Below are positions 56,582 through 64,000 of a DNA stretch of 64,000 nucleotides, piece by piece. The number at the start of each line of letters is the position of its first letter. The stretch's first letter is position 1. The DNA lies in assembly GCF_002727185.1 (NCBI RefSeq), contig NZ_NIZW01000013.1, forward strand, positions 124,001 through 188,000, in the 5' to 3' direction. The stretch is from Rhodopirellula bahusiensis. Lineage in GTDB: Bacteria; Planctomycetota; Planctomycetia; Pirellulales; Pirellulaceae. Under the pieces are notes generated by a model. It saw only the letters and a program-made list of their open reading frames with translations, was not told the DNA's origin and made no database searches. Position numbers and translations under genes: made by a program.

Positions 56582-57550
56582 ATGATTCAACGTATTTTGG
56601 TAACGGGTGGTGCGGGATTCCTGGGCTCGCATCTTTGTGAGCGTTTGGTCAGCGACGGGCATGACGTCATTTGTCTGGACAACTTTTTCACCAGCCAAAA
56701 GTCCAATGTTGTTCATTTACTGGACAAGCCCAACTTCGAACTGATCCGGCATGACATCACCCTGCCCATTCATTTGGAAGTGGACCAGATTTACAACATG
56801 GCGTGTCCCGCGGCTCCTGGGCACTATCAATTCAATCCTATCAAGACGATCAAGACCAGTGTGATGGGGTCGATCAACATGCTGGGGATCGCCAAACGTT
56901 GCGGCGCCAGAATTTTGCAGGCCAGCACCAGTGAAGTGTACGGCGATCCGGAACAGCATCCACAAACGGAATCTTACCGCGGCAGCGTCAATCCGATTGG
57001 CATTCGAGCTTGTTACGACGAAGGCAAACGCGTTGCCGAGACGTTGTTCATGGATTATCACCGCAGCAACAACGTGGACGTCCGGATCGTTCGGATCTTC
57101 AACACGTACGGACCTCGCATGCATCCGTTCGATGGACGCGTGGTCGCGAACTTCATTCGCCAAGCTTTGGCGGGTGACGACATCACCATCTTTGGTGACG
57201 GCTCGCAAACACGATCGTTCTGCTACCGAGATGACTTGGTCGAAGTCATCATCCGAATGATGAACTGCGACGGTTTCACGGGCCCGGTTAACATTGGGAA
57301 TCCCCACGAGTTCACGATCCGTCAACTCGCTGAGAAAACGATCGAGCTGACCGGATCGAGCAGCAAACTCATCGAGGCTCCTTTGCCAGCTGACGACCCA
57401 ACGCGCCGTCGCCCTGACATTTCGCTTGCGAAAGAGAAGCTGGATTGGGAGCCGAAGATTGAGTTGGAAGAAGGCCTGCGGCACACGATCGATTGGTTCA
57501 AAACAATTGACTTGAGTGACTATCGCCCGCCGACGCCAAACTTCAGCTGA
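56582..57550 (+). CDS. UDP-glucuronate decarboxylase (UDP-xylose synthase)
   Basis: 322 residues. Forms UDP-xylose from UDP-glucuronate with NAD bound. The N-terminus [20 protein letters not shown] is the Rossmann motif. Family-specific blocks distinguish it from epimerases: [34 protein letters not shown], the active site [14 protein letters not shown] with the YxxxK pair, and [18 protein letters not shown]. Supplies pentose for surface polysaccharide. Alone on the plus strand; converges with the exporter pair behind it. Confidence 0.95.
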   Translation: MIQRILVTGGAGFLGSHLCERLVSDGHDVICLDNFFTSQKSNVVHLLDKPNFELIRHDITLPIHLEVDQIYNMACPAAPGHYQFNPIKTIKTSVMGSINMLGIAKRCGARILQASTSEVYGDPEQHPQTESYRGSVNPIGIRACYDEGKRVAETLFMDYHRSNNVDVRIVRIFNTYGPRMHPFDGRVVANFIRQALAGDDITIFGDGSQTRSFCYRDDLVEVIIRMMNCDGFTGPVNIGNPHEFTIRQLAEKTIELTGSSSKLIEAPLPADDPTRRRPDISLAKEKLDWEPKIELEEGLRHTIDWFKTIDLSDYRPPTPNFS

Positions 57551-57599
57551 GCACTACCGAAGTCAATGAAACGTCAGCTTCGCTCAGCTAGATACCGAG

Positions 57600-58847
57600 C
57601 TAGAACAAATTCGCGGGTTCGGCCCGGATCAGCTTTCGAATCGCGATCAGGCCTGCGGCATTGCACATCAGCAGAGATAGCACGGCGACCAAAACCAACC
57701 ACGTAAGCGTCATGCGGATGGGGACTCCCGCCAACGCAGATGTGACCGCATAGAGGATCAACGCGGCCAGCACAGAGGGTGGGAACGCGATCGTCGCAAG
57801 CAGGGTGGATTGGGTTAGCAACGTCTTGATCAAGAAGCCCGTTCCGTAACCCATCGCTTTCAAGGTTGCATACTCACTCAAGTGAGCCTGCACGTCGGAT
57901 GCGAGGATCATGTAACTGATCACCCCACCGACAACGACGGCAAGAGCAACGCCCATGGCGAAAATCATGCCGATGGGTGTTTGGGTGTACCAACGCCAAA
58001 CTTCCGCACTCTTGGCATCTTCGATCGTCAAAGCAGACGCATGGGAGGCTGGTCCAGCCAACGCATCCAATCGTCCCGCGACCATTTTGCGACCGCGATC
58101 GACGCTGACACCCTGCGTCAACCGAATCAGTAGCAAAGACACCTGGTCGTCGCTGCTGCCGGGAACCAGTTTTCGAAACGTTTCGCGGGAGCACAGCAGC
58201 GCGCCGTTGGCGGCCAATCCGGTTCCCATTTCGAACGTACCAACAATTTTCGCCGGCGTTCCAAACACGCTTGCGACAGTCCCAACGTCGTCCGGGCCAA
58301 ACTTCACGCCGTTCTTTGGACCAAAGTCAGTCTTGGTCGCATCGTCGACCAGGACGGCGCCCTCGACCAACAACTTTCGTCGCATTTCACGAGTCAGCTC
58401 GGGCAACTCAAACGCGGGAGCATTCAAGTCGATTCCCATCACCGCGATTGCACGCGGGTCTTGGTTGGTTGGATTGGTCCACTGGGTCACTCCAATGTCC
58501 AATGGCACGGCCTGGTCCACTTCATCGATGGAGTTCAGCCAGGGACGCAGATCGTTGCGGATCTTGGATGCGTCGTAGACGTGTAAATAGTCAGGCGATC
58601 GGACCAGCACATCGCATGGCATCCGATCCAGCAAAACGGTGGCGGTGTCACCAACGCTGCCCAAAAAACCCAACTGCATGAACATCAACAGGATTGCGAA
58701 CCCGATCCCGCAAATGGAAACCACGGTTCGAACCCACATGTGGCTCAGGTTCGACCACGCCAGCGAAGTTCGGACCACGCTGCGGCGTTTGCGAGGCTGG
58801 TTGGCCGACTTGGCAATCGGTTTCTCTGCCGAGGTGGTCTTCGTCAC
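57600..58847 (-). CDS. FtsX-type ABC exporter permease (DevC-like)
   Basis: 415 residues. One membrane helix at about 39-65 (VVSICGIGFAILLMFMQLGF), a large extracytoplasmic domain (about 70-280), then three helices in the C-terminal third. The segment HMWVRTVVSICGIGFAILLM and QLGFLGSVGDTATVLLDRMP are typical of the DevC/MacB-like glycolipid exporter permeases. Its ATG overlaps the stop of the adaptor gene (ATGA at 58844-58847). The matching ATPase is the divergent gene at 60174. Confidence 0.9.
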   Translation of the reverse strand: MTKTTSAEKPIAKSANQPRKRRSVVRTSLAWSNLSHMWVRTVVSICGIGFAILLMFMQLGFLGSVGDTATVLLDRMPCDVLVRSPDYLHVYDASKIRNDLRPWLNSIDEVDQAVPLDIGVTQWTNPTNQDPRAIAVMGIDLNAPAFELPELTREMRRKLLVEGAVLVDDATKTDFGPKNGVKFGPDDVGTVASVFGTPAKIVGTFEMGTGLAANGALLCSRETFRKLVPGSSDDQVSLLLIRLTQGVSVDRGRKMVAGRLDALAGPASHASALTIEDAKSAEVWRWYTQTPIGMIFAMGVALAVVVGGVISYMILASDVQAHLSEYATLKAMGYGTGFLIKTLLTQSTLLATIAFPPSVLAALILYAVTSALAGVPIRMTLTWLVLVAVLSLLMCNAAGLIAIRKLIRAEPANLF

Positions 58848-60046
58848 GGCTTCGCTGCCGTAGCCACTTTGGTTGACTCTTTTGAACTGCCGGCTTTGAT
58901 CTCGACGTCCACCTGCAACTCGATCAGACGACTCGCATCGTTTGAATCTTCTGAATCAATCGCGATCACCACATCGGCCGAGTATCGATCGACCGCCGCC
59001 ATCGGATAAGGACTGGCAAGCGTCGGAGCGGCGATCAGCGACTGAATGCGTTGGACCTTGCCTCGCAGCGGATCGCGAAGGGCTGGTGATGTGATCGTGA
59101 CAGTCTGACCAGTTTCGACTCGCGAAAGATCTGCGACGTTCACTTCCGCAACACAAACCATTTGCGAAGTGTCTGCCATATGCATCAAAGCGGACACGCC
59201 AGTCGCTGTACCGATTGTTGCATCCACTCGAAGGACGCGACCCTTGGTCGGTGCGACCAATCGTGACGTTGCTACGTTGAATTTCAATAGCTCGATTTGT
59301 TGCTTCAGTGAATCCAAGGACGCGGACTGTTCAGCTGCGATCAGCGTCAATTCCGTCGCTCGAATCTCTTGTTCCGCTGAATCGACTGCGAAGCGTCCTT
59401 CGTCGATGGCTTCTTGAGCATCACGCAAGGCGGATTCGTATCGAGCTTGTGACTCGCTGACCTTCAACGCTTCTGTATCGAGAGCATTCTCTGACACTAA
59501 ACGTTGTCGGGAGGGATCTCGCGAAGCGGACTCCAATTGCCGCAGCCGACGCTGCCCCAAATCCGCGGCTTGTTTCAACAAGTTCAATTCGCCGCCGTCA
59601 GCCTTGGAATCTTTGAATCGCTTTTGAGCGTCCGACAATTTCGACTCGGCTTGTTTCAACGACGAACGTGCGACCTGCAGTTTCGCTTCGCCGGCGGCTC
59701 GTTCGGCTGCGATGCGTCGTCTCGCTTCATCGAGTTTCGTCTGAGCGATATTCAGCTCAAGCTGGCGTGCCGGGAGGCTTTCCAAATCCATCAACACGGT
59801 GCCCGGCGTCACCTCCTCCCCGGGTTCGACATAGATCTTGGCAACTCGATCACCGGGTGCGGCCATGACCGCCAAAATTCCGCCGCGAGGTTCCAACGTT
59901 CCGAGCGCCATGACTCGTTGCAGGGCCACCGTCTGAGTTGGTTGGGACGGATCGGCCGATTCAGGTGGACGCGTCGCCGATCGCCAATCGCATCCCGAAC
60001 CGATCGCCAAAAATCCGATCGCGAGCGTGAGGGGCAATCGGATCAT
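58844..60046 (-). CDS. HlyD-family adaptor lipoprotein (DevB-like)
   Basis: 400 residues from ATG 60046; the frame is open to 60109 but the later start gives a clean lipoprotein signal, MIRLPLTLAIGFLAIGSGC, with Cys19 as the acylated residue. Then come the lipoyl half-motifs (GILAVMAAPGDRVAKIYVEP and VTPGTVLMDLES), a long coiled coil with repeated EARRRIAAERAAGEAKLQ-like heptads (about 110-270), and the second lipoyl/barrel part (LVAPTKGRVLRVDATIGTA). Bridges the inner-membrane permease to an outer component. No TolC-like gene is in the window. Confidence 0.9.
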   Translation of the reverse strand: MIRLPLTLAIGFLAIGSGCDWRSATRPPESADPSQPTQTVALQRVMALGTLEPRGGILAVMAAPGDRVAKIYVEPGEEVTPGTVLMDLESLPARQLELNIAQTKLDEARRRIAAERAAGEAKLQVARSSLKQAESKLSDAQKRFKDSKADGGELNLLKQAADLGQRRLRQLESASRDPSRQRLVSENALDTEALKVSESQARYESALRDAQEAIDEGRFAVDSAEQEIRATELTLIAAEQSASLDSLKQQIELLKFNVATSRLVAPTKGRVLRVDATIGTATGVSALMHMADTSQMVCVAEVNVADLSRVETGQTVTITSPALRDPLRGKVQRIQSLIAAPTLASPYPMAAVDRYSADVVIAIDSEDSNDASRLIELQVDVEIKAGSSKESTKVATAAKP

Positions 60047-60173
60047 GCCTCGTTGGATCGACCCGGCGGAGATCGGCTGCTTGGCTTGGGGCACGACGAA
60101 CAACTGCAAAACGAGGTGACACGAATTCGGGACAAGTTGCTAAGGTAACGTTTTTCCGCTCCGCCGGGCCATC

Positions 60174-61409
60174 GTGATCGAAGGGTCTGGCACGCAAAAT
60201 GTCCTGAAAATTCGCGTGAAATTACCTTTTCGAAACGACAATCGTCTCGGCCAAAACGGTGCTCGGCCATCCGCTTCGCGCGGGATCACGCCCGAGATCG
60301 CCTTGGATGGCTCCGCCGCGATCGATGTTCGAGGCGTGAATCACTATTACGGGACCGGTGATGCGCGAAAACAGGTGCTTCACGACAATCACTTGCAGGT
60401 TCAACCCGGCGAAATTGTCATCATGACCGGGCAATCCGGCTCTGGCAAAACTACTTTATTGACGTTGATCGGCACTTTGCGTCGTGTTCAAGAGGGCCAA
60501 TTGAACGTGCTGGGGCAACCGCTGCACAATTTGTCTCAGACCAACATCGGATCGCTTCGAAAAAGGTTGGGCTTCATCTTCCAAGCCCACAACCTGTTCG
60601 GTTCGCTGACGGCCATGCAAAACGTTCGCATGGCTCTGGAACTGCAACCCAACCGCTCGTCTCGCCGCGAAGAAAACGAGCGGTGTGCGAAAATGTTGAC
60701 CGAAGTGGGACTTGGAGACCGCATTCAATACAAACCCAGCGGATTGTCGGGCGGACAGAAACAACGGGTCGCGGTCGCACGAGGCCTCGTTCACCAGCCA
60801 GATATTTTGTTGGCTGACGAACCGACCGCTGCACTCGATGAAGAATCGGGGCGTGCCGTCGTGACGCTGTTTCAGCGAGAGGCCCGCGAACGAGGCGTGG
60901 CAATCGTGATCGTGACGCACGACAACCGGATCTTGGATGTCGCCGATCGAATCGTGAAGATGGACTTCGGTAAAATTGCTCGCGACACCAATCTGAACGA
61001 AGCTGCCGTGCTCGGCGAGATGTTGTCTCAGTGCAGCGTGTTCTCCGGCGTCGCGATTAGCACTTTAACCGAATTGTCACGCAGCATGACGCGGACGGAG
61101 CATGGTCCTGGCGATCGAATTGTGACTTATGGCGATGTTGGCGATCGTTTCTACCTGATTCGCGAGGGCAATGTTTCGATCAAACAGCCCACCCAGCCCG
61201 GTGGCGGCGAATTTCGTGAGGTGGCCCAGTTGGGCGAAGGAGCCTACTTCGGCGAAACCGCTTTGCTGACCGGAGAACCTCGCAACGCTCACGTGGACGC
61301 CACCACGGAAACGGTCACTTACAGCCTCGACGCCCCCACCTTTTCGGACGTCATGAGTCAACGCAAATCCATCGACGAAGAAGTGCGCAGCTCGCTCTTT
61401 GCAGAGTGA
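60174..61409 (+). CDS. DevA-like ABC ATPase fused to a cyclic-nucleotide-binding domain
   Basis: 411 residues from GTG 60174; the first 48 residues look unconserved and a later start is possible. Residues about 49-270 are a MacB/DevA-type ABC ATPase: Walker A GQSGSGKT (86-93), Q-loop in FIFQAHNLFG, signature LSGGQ (191-195), Walker B ILLADEP (211-217), His249 switch. Residues about 284-405 are a CNB/Crp-like domain with GDRIVTYGDVGDRFYLIREG and the phosphate-binding cassette FGETALLTGEPRNA (359-372), which keeps the Glu and Arg needed for cAMP/cGMP binding. There is no DNA-binding helix-turn-helix. Divergent from the adaptor and permease genes with 127 bases between, yet surely their ATPase. 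Confidence 0.92.
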   Translation: MIEGSGTQNVLKIRVKLPFRNDNRLGQNGARPSASRGITPEIALDGSAAIDVRGVNHYYGTGDARKQVLHDNHLQVQPGEIVIMTGQSGSGKTTLLTLIGTLRRVQEGQLNVLGQPLHNLSQTNIGSLRKRLGFIFQAHNLFGSLTAMQNVRMALELQPNRSSRREENERCAKMLTEVGLGDRIQYKPSGLSGGQKQRVAVARGLVHQPDILLADEPTAALDEESGRAVVTLFQREARERGVAIVIVTHDNRILDVADRIVKMDFGKIARDTNLNEAAVLGEMLSQCSVFSGVAISTLTELSRSMTRTEHGPGDRIVTYGDVGDRFYLIREGNVSIKQPTQPGGGEFREVAQLGEGAYFGETALLTGEPRNAHVDATTETVTYSLDAPTFSDVMSQRKSIDEEVRSSLFAE

Positions 61410-61509
61410 TCTGGTGTAAGTGAAGCCGTTTCGAACTCTCGAACGCTTCCGAGCCATGCCGACTGATCCGTCTCCGTTCGATCAGTCGACCGATGCCAAC
61501 CGTCGCCGA

Positions 61510-62415
61510 TCAGAAGCCACGTTCACGAGGATCGGTCAATCCATCGGCCAATCGACGCAGGGCTTCGGTTTCGATTTGACGAACACGTTCCCGAGTCAAT
61601 CCGAGTTCCGCACCGATTTCTTTCAGCGTCATCGGCTCGACACCGCCCAATCCAAAACGCAGTTTCAAAACCGTCGATTCACGTTCTTCCAAATCACCGA
61701 GCAGGCTCATCGCGTGTTTGAGGATGTCGTGGTCCAGCATTTCCTCGTCGGGTGCCTTCAACCGTTCGTCTTGCACCATGTCGCCGAGTGACCAACCCGC
61801 TTCGGTTTGATCGCTTTGTGGCGTCGAGTTGTTGATCTTGATCGCCTTGCGAATGATCGGCAACTTCTTCTTGGGCAGACCCAACACGCGAGCGACTTCT
61901 TCGTTGGTTGGCGTGCGGCCCAGTTCTTCGTTCAGCCGCGCGGTCGCTCGACGCCATTTGCTCAGCAACTCGACCATGTACGCGGGAATGCGGATGGTCT
62001 TGGCGGAGTTGATCAACGCTCGTTTGATCGACTGCTTGATCCAGTAACTCGCATAGGTGCTGAAACGAGTTCCATGAATCGGGTCGAAACCTTCGACCGC
62101 TCGCAACAATCCCAGGTTGCCCTCTTCGATCAAATCCTGAAGCCCGAGCCCTTTGCCCGTGTAGCCACGAGAAATGTTGACGACCAATCGCAGATTCGCC
62201 CGAACCATTTGGTCGCGAGCCATCACATCACCTTGAGCGATGCGGGCCGCGAGTTCGAGTTCTTCGTCGGCGGACAGCAACGGCGTTTCGTTGATTTCGC
62301 GAAGGTAGGTTTCCAGCGGCGATTGAGCAGCTTCACTTCGTCGTGTCGGCGTTTTGCGTCGACTCTTCTTCAGCAGGGAGAGTTCGTCCTGCTCGAGAGA
62401 TTCGGAAAAAGTCAT
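61510..62415 (-). CDS. RNA polymerase sigma factor, sigma-70 group 2
   Basis: 301 residues from ATG 62415; the frame runs to 62577 but the extra 54 residues do not fit. Region 1.2 is SPLETYLREINETPLLSADE, region 2 is RLVVNISRGYTGKGLGLQDL through TRFSTYASYWIKQSIKRALI, region 3 is RTPTNEEVARVLGLPKKKLP, and region 4 ends TLKEIGAELGLTRERVRQIE. There is no long region 1.1, so it is a group 2 factor rather than the primary RpoD. The basic SRRKTPTRRS block lies before region 1.2. Divergent from the MFS gene. Confidence 0.93.
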   Translation of the reverse strand: MTFSESLEQDELSLLKKSRRKTPTRRSEAAQSPLETYLREINETPLLSADEELELAARIAQGDVMARDQMVRANLRLVVNISRGYTGKGLGLQDLIEEGNLGLLRAVEGFDPIHGTRFSTYASYWIKQSIKRALINSAKTIRIPAYMVELLSKWRRATARLNEELGRTPTNEEVARVLGLPKKKLPIIRKAIKINNSTPQSDQTEAGWSLGDMVQDERLKAPDEEMLDHDILKHAMSLLGDLEERESTVLKLRFGLGGVEPMTLKEIGAELGLTRERVRQIETEALRRLADGLTDPRERGF

Positions 62416-62987
62416 CGGTGGCGATCCGGTCGGGAAAGGGAGGTGGTTCCGACAAATCAGGAGTCGATGCATCACCGCGAAAGCCTCCGTTTGATCCGAC
62501 ACGTGCTTAAGCTGTTCGTTGGCAATTGGGAGGAGCCAAAGAACGGGACACGCGGAGTCAAACGACGGGATCGTCATTCAATGAGTGATGCCAACAACGA
62601 CGCTGGGAGAGATCGGTCGGGAGTTGATCACAAATGGTTTCGACCAATTCCAGCCACAAAAAACACCACTTGTTAAAACGTTCCGTCTGTGTCGATCGAA
62701 ACGGTCTGTCGGACTAGGCAAAACGCTGGCTGAATGAGGGCGCATTTGTTCGTTCGATAGCTGGTGAGCGTCCGCAGAAGGAGCCTGTGATGGACCGCAA
62801 CCGGGCCTCATCCAGATAAGTTGGGTCAGTGGAAACGATTCTGATCGCTGAGCCGAGGCAGAGTTGCAGCGTTGCGAAAATCTACCGCTCAAGACCGATT
62901 CCTCGCGAATCGAAATGCAACTATACTGCCGCAATCCTGGCGTCAACAGCCGTTTAGCCACCCCTACATAATCCCCAAGAGATGCCG
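62416..62987. other. 572-base region between the sigma factor and an MFS gene
   Basis: Divergent starts at both ends. A plus-strand frame through the region is the complement of the sigma gene and I reject it. I see no small gene with a convincing start, no tRNA and no clear repeat. AAGAG about seven bases before ATG 62988 can serve as the ribosome binding site of the MFS gene. Confidence 0.55.
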
Positions 62988-64000
62988 ATGGACAATCGCA
63001 AGAAACTACTCGTTGCTGGAATTTTGACTCTCATTGCCGCGGGAATAGGGTTCGGAGTTCGCGGCGGATTGTTGGGGATATGGGCCGGTCAATACGGATT
63101 CACCATGACGGAACTTGGTCAGATCACCGGCGGTGGTCTGGTTGGTTTTGGCGTTGTGATCTTGTTCGCTGGCTTCTTGATCGACGTCATCGGCTACAAG
63201 AAATTGTTGATGGCAGCACTTGTCTGCCATGTTGTTTCGGCGGCCATGTTGTTCGCTGCAACTCCTGTTTTTAACGCGAGTGGAAAGGATGCGGTCTATG
63301 CAATTTTGTATTGGTCGATGTTCATTTTCGCGGTTGGAAACGGAATTTGCGAGGCGGTAATTAATCCGCTTACAGCAACCCTCTTCCCCAAAGAAAAGAC
63401 GCACTACCTCAACATCTTGCACGCCGGTTGGCCTGCCGGGTTGGTTCTGGGCGGATTGATCGTCTTCGCGTCAGGAACGGTCGCTTGGGAAATCCTAATG
63501 GCAACGTTCTTGATCCCTGTTTTGGTCTATGGGTTCATCGTTCTCACGGAACCATTCCCCAAGACAGCCGCTCAGGGTGGGGACATCTCTTACGGCGGTA
63601 TGATCGGCCGACTGATCGGCCCTTTCTTCCTAATCCTTCTGATCGCTCACGCATGCGTCGGTTACGTTGAACTGGGAACAGACAGTTGGATCAACAAGAT
63701 CACCGGCAGTATCCTCAACAGCGAAAGCACCGGAACGACGCTCTTCATCTACACATCGCTGTTGATGACGATCCTTCGCTTCTTCGCTGGTCCCATCGTT
63801 CACCGGATTTCATCGCTCGGGTTGTTGCTCGTGAGCGCGGTTATCGGTGCCTGCGGACTGTATTTGATCAGCATCGGTACAAATGTTGGCTTCATGTTCT
63901 TGGCCGCATCGGTGTATGCCATCGGCAAGACATTTCTTTGGCCAACCATGTTGGGAGTGTTGGGCGAACGTTATCCCAACAGTGCTACTGTCGGCATGGC
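62988..64000 (+). CDS. MFS sugar transporter (3' end outside window)
   Basis: 337 residues visible, open at the window edge. Nine or ten hydrophobic segments are present. The start is ATG 62988 (MDNRKKLLVAGILTL); an ATG two codons earlier is equally possible. The segment VINPLTATLFPKEKTHYLNI followed by HAGWPAGLVLGGL resembles FucP/GlcP-type fucose, glucose or galactose symporters (family pattern NPLxxxLxPxKxxxxLNxLHAxxxxGxxxG). GFLIDVIGYKKLLMAAL is the loop 2-3 motif of MFS carriers. Sugar specificity cannot be told from this. Confidence 0.88.
   Translation, partial: MDNRKKLLVAGILTLIAAGIGFGVRGGLLGIWAGQYGFTMTELGQITGGGLVGFGVVILFAGFLIDVIGYKKLLMAALVCHVVSAAMLFAATPVFNASGKDAVYAILYWSMFIFAVGNGICEAVINPLTATLFPKEKTHYLNILHAGWPAGLVLGGLIVFASGTVAWEILMATFLIPVLVYGFIVLTEPFPKTAAQGGDISYGGMIGRLIGPFFLILLIAHACVGYVELGTDSWINKITGSILNSESTGTTLFIYTSLLMTILRFFAGPIVHRISSLGLLLVSAVIGACGLYLISIGTNVGFMFLAASVYAIGKTFLWPTMLGVLGERYPNSATVGM

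Noticed and set aside
57551-57599. Possible terminator between two convergent genes
   Set aside because: Only 4-base stems (GCTC/GAGC, AGCT/AGCT) and no T-run.
61807-62676. 289-codon plus-strand open frame
   Set aside because: Antisense of the sigma factor gene; no signal or domain, typical mirror frame of a GC-rich gene.

Overview
The window looks like a chromosomal piece of a marine planctomycete, most likely Rhodopirellula or a close relative in the Pirellulales. The reasons are a PSCyt/DUF1549-DUF1553 protein paired with a Tat-exported DUF1501 protein, a formylglycine-type sulfatase, many secreted proteins with carbohydrate-binding tails, and loosely packed genes on both strands with few recognisable promoters. 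I see no prophage, transposon, CRISPR array, rRNA or tRNA. This is a household-plus-accessory chromosomal region, not a mobile island.

Layout. 1-7 kb: secreted polysaccharide-directed proteins (a partial glycosidase-like protein with a collagen-binding-like domain, a nucleoside-hydrolase-like protein with a CBM-like tail, an SGNH hydrolase, a DUF5722 protein). 7-13.3 kb: nadB, then divergently psd, pssA, an SGNH-domain protein and an MBOAT acyltransferase; the last three are joined by 4-base start/stop overlaps. 13.3-22 kb: a beta-hydroxyacid dehydrogenase behind an NHL-repeat protein, a small membrane protein, and the DUF1501/PSCyt pair. 22-36.3 kb: a small putative zinc protein, a large FtsK/SpoIIIE-type ATPase with an EssC-like layout, a histidine kinase, an ABC-2 exporter with a very large soluble domain, and a single-domain response regulator coupled to a CHASE-PAS-PAS-PAS histidine kinase. 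36.3-45.1 kb: a nine-gene minus-strand run: isocitrate/isopropylmalate-type dehydrogenase, MFS carrier, Gfo/Idh/MocA oxidoreductase, cyclase-family hydrolase, a DUF1537 sugar-acid kinase broken by one base, methylmalonyl-CoA epimerase, HELGH membrane protein, NlpC/P60-like protein; a Sde182-type protein is divergent. 45.1-50.3 kb: glpK-glpD, a zinc-ribbon protein, a sulfatase. 50.4-57.6 kb: sugar-nucleotide epimerase, fliS, flagellin, bifunctional nuclease, panC, UDP-glucuronate decarboxylase. 57.6-64 kb: a DevBC-like exporter pair, divergently a DevA-like ATPase fused to a cyclic-nucleotide-binding domain, a group 2 sigma factor, and the start of an MFS sugar transporter.

Most notable: (1) an EssC-like three-module FtsK protein with only the middle module catalytically intact; (2) the ABC ATPase fused to a CNB domain; (3) phospholipid synthesis genes translationally coupled to an SGNH/MBOAT O-acylation pair; (4) a sugar-acid catabolic operon whose kinase carries a one-base frameshift in a G5 run; (5) a G-quadruplex-capable octamer repeat right behind a stop codon.
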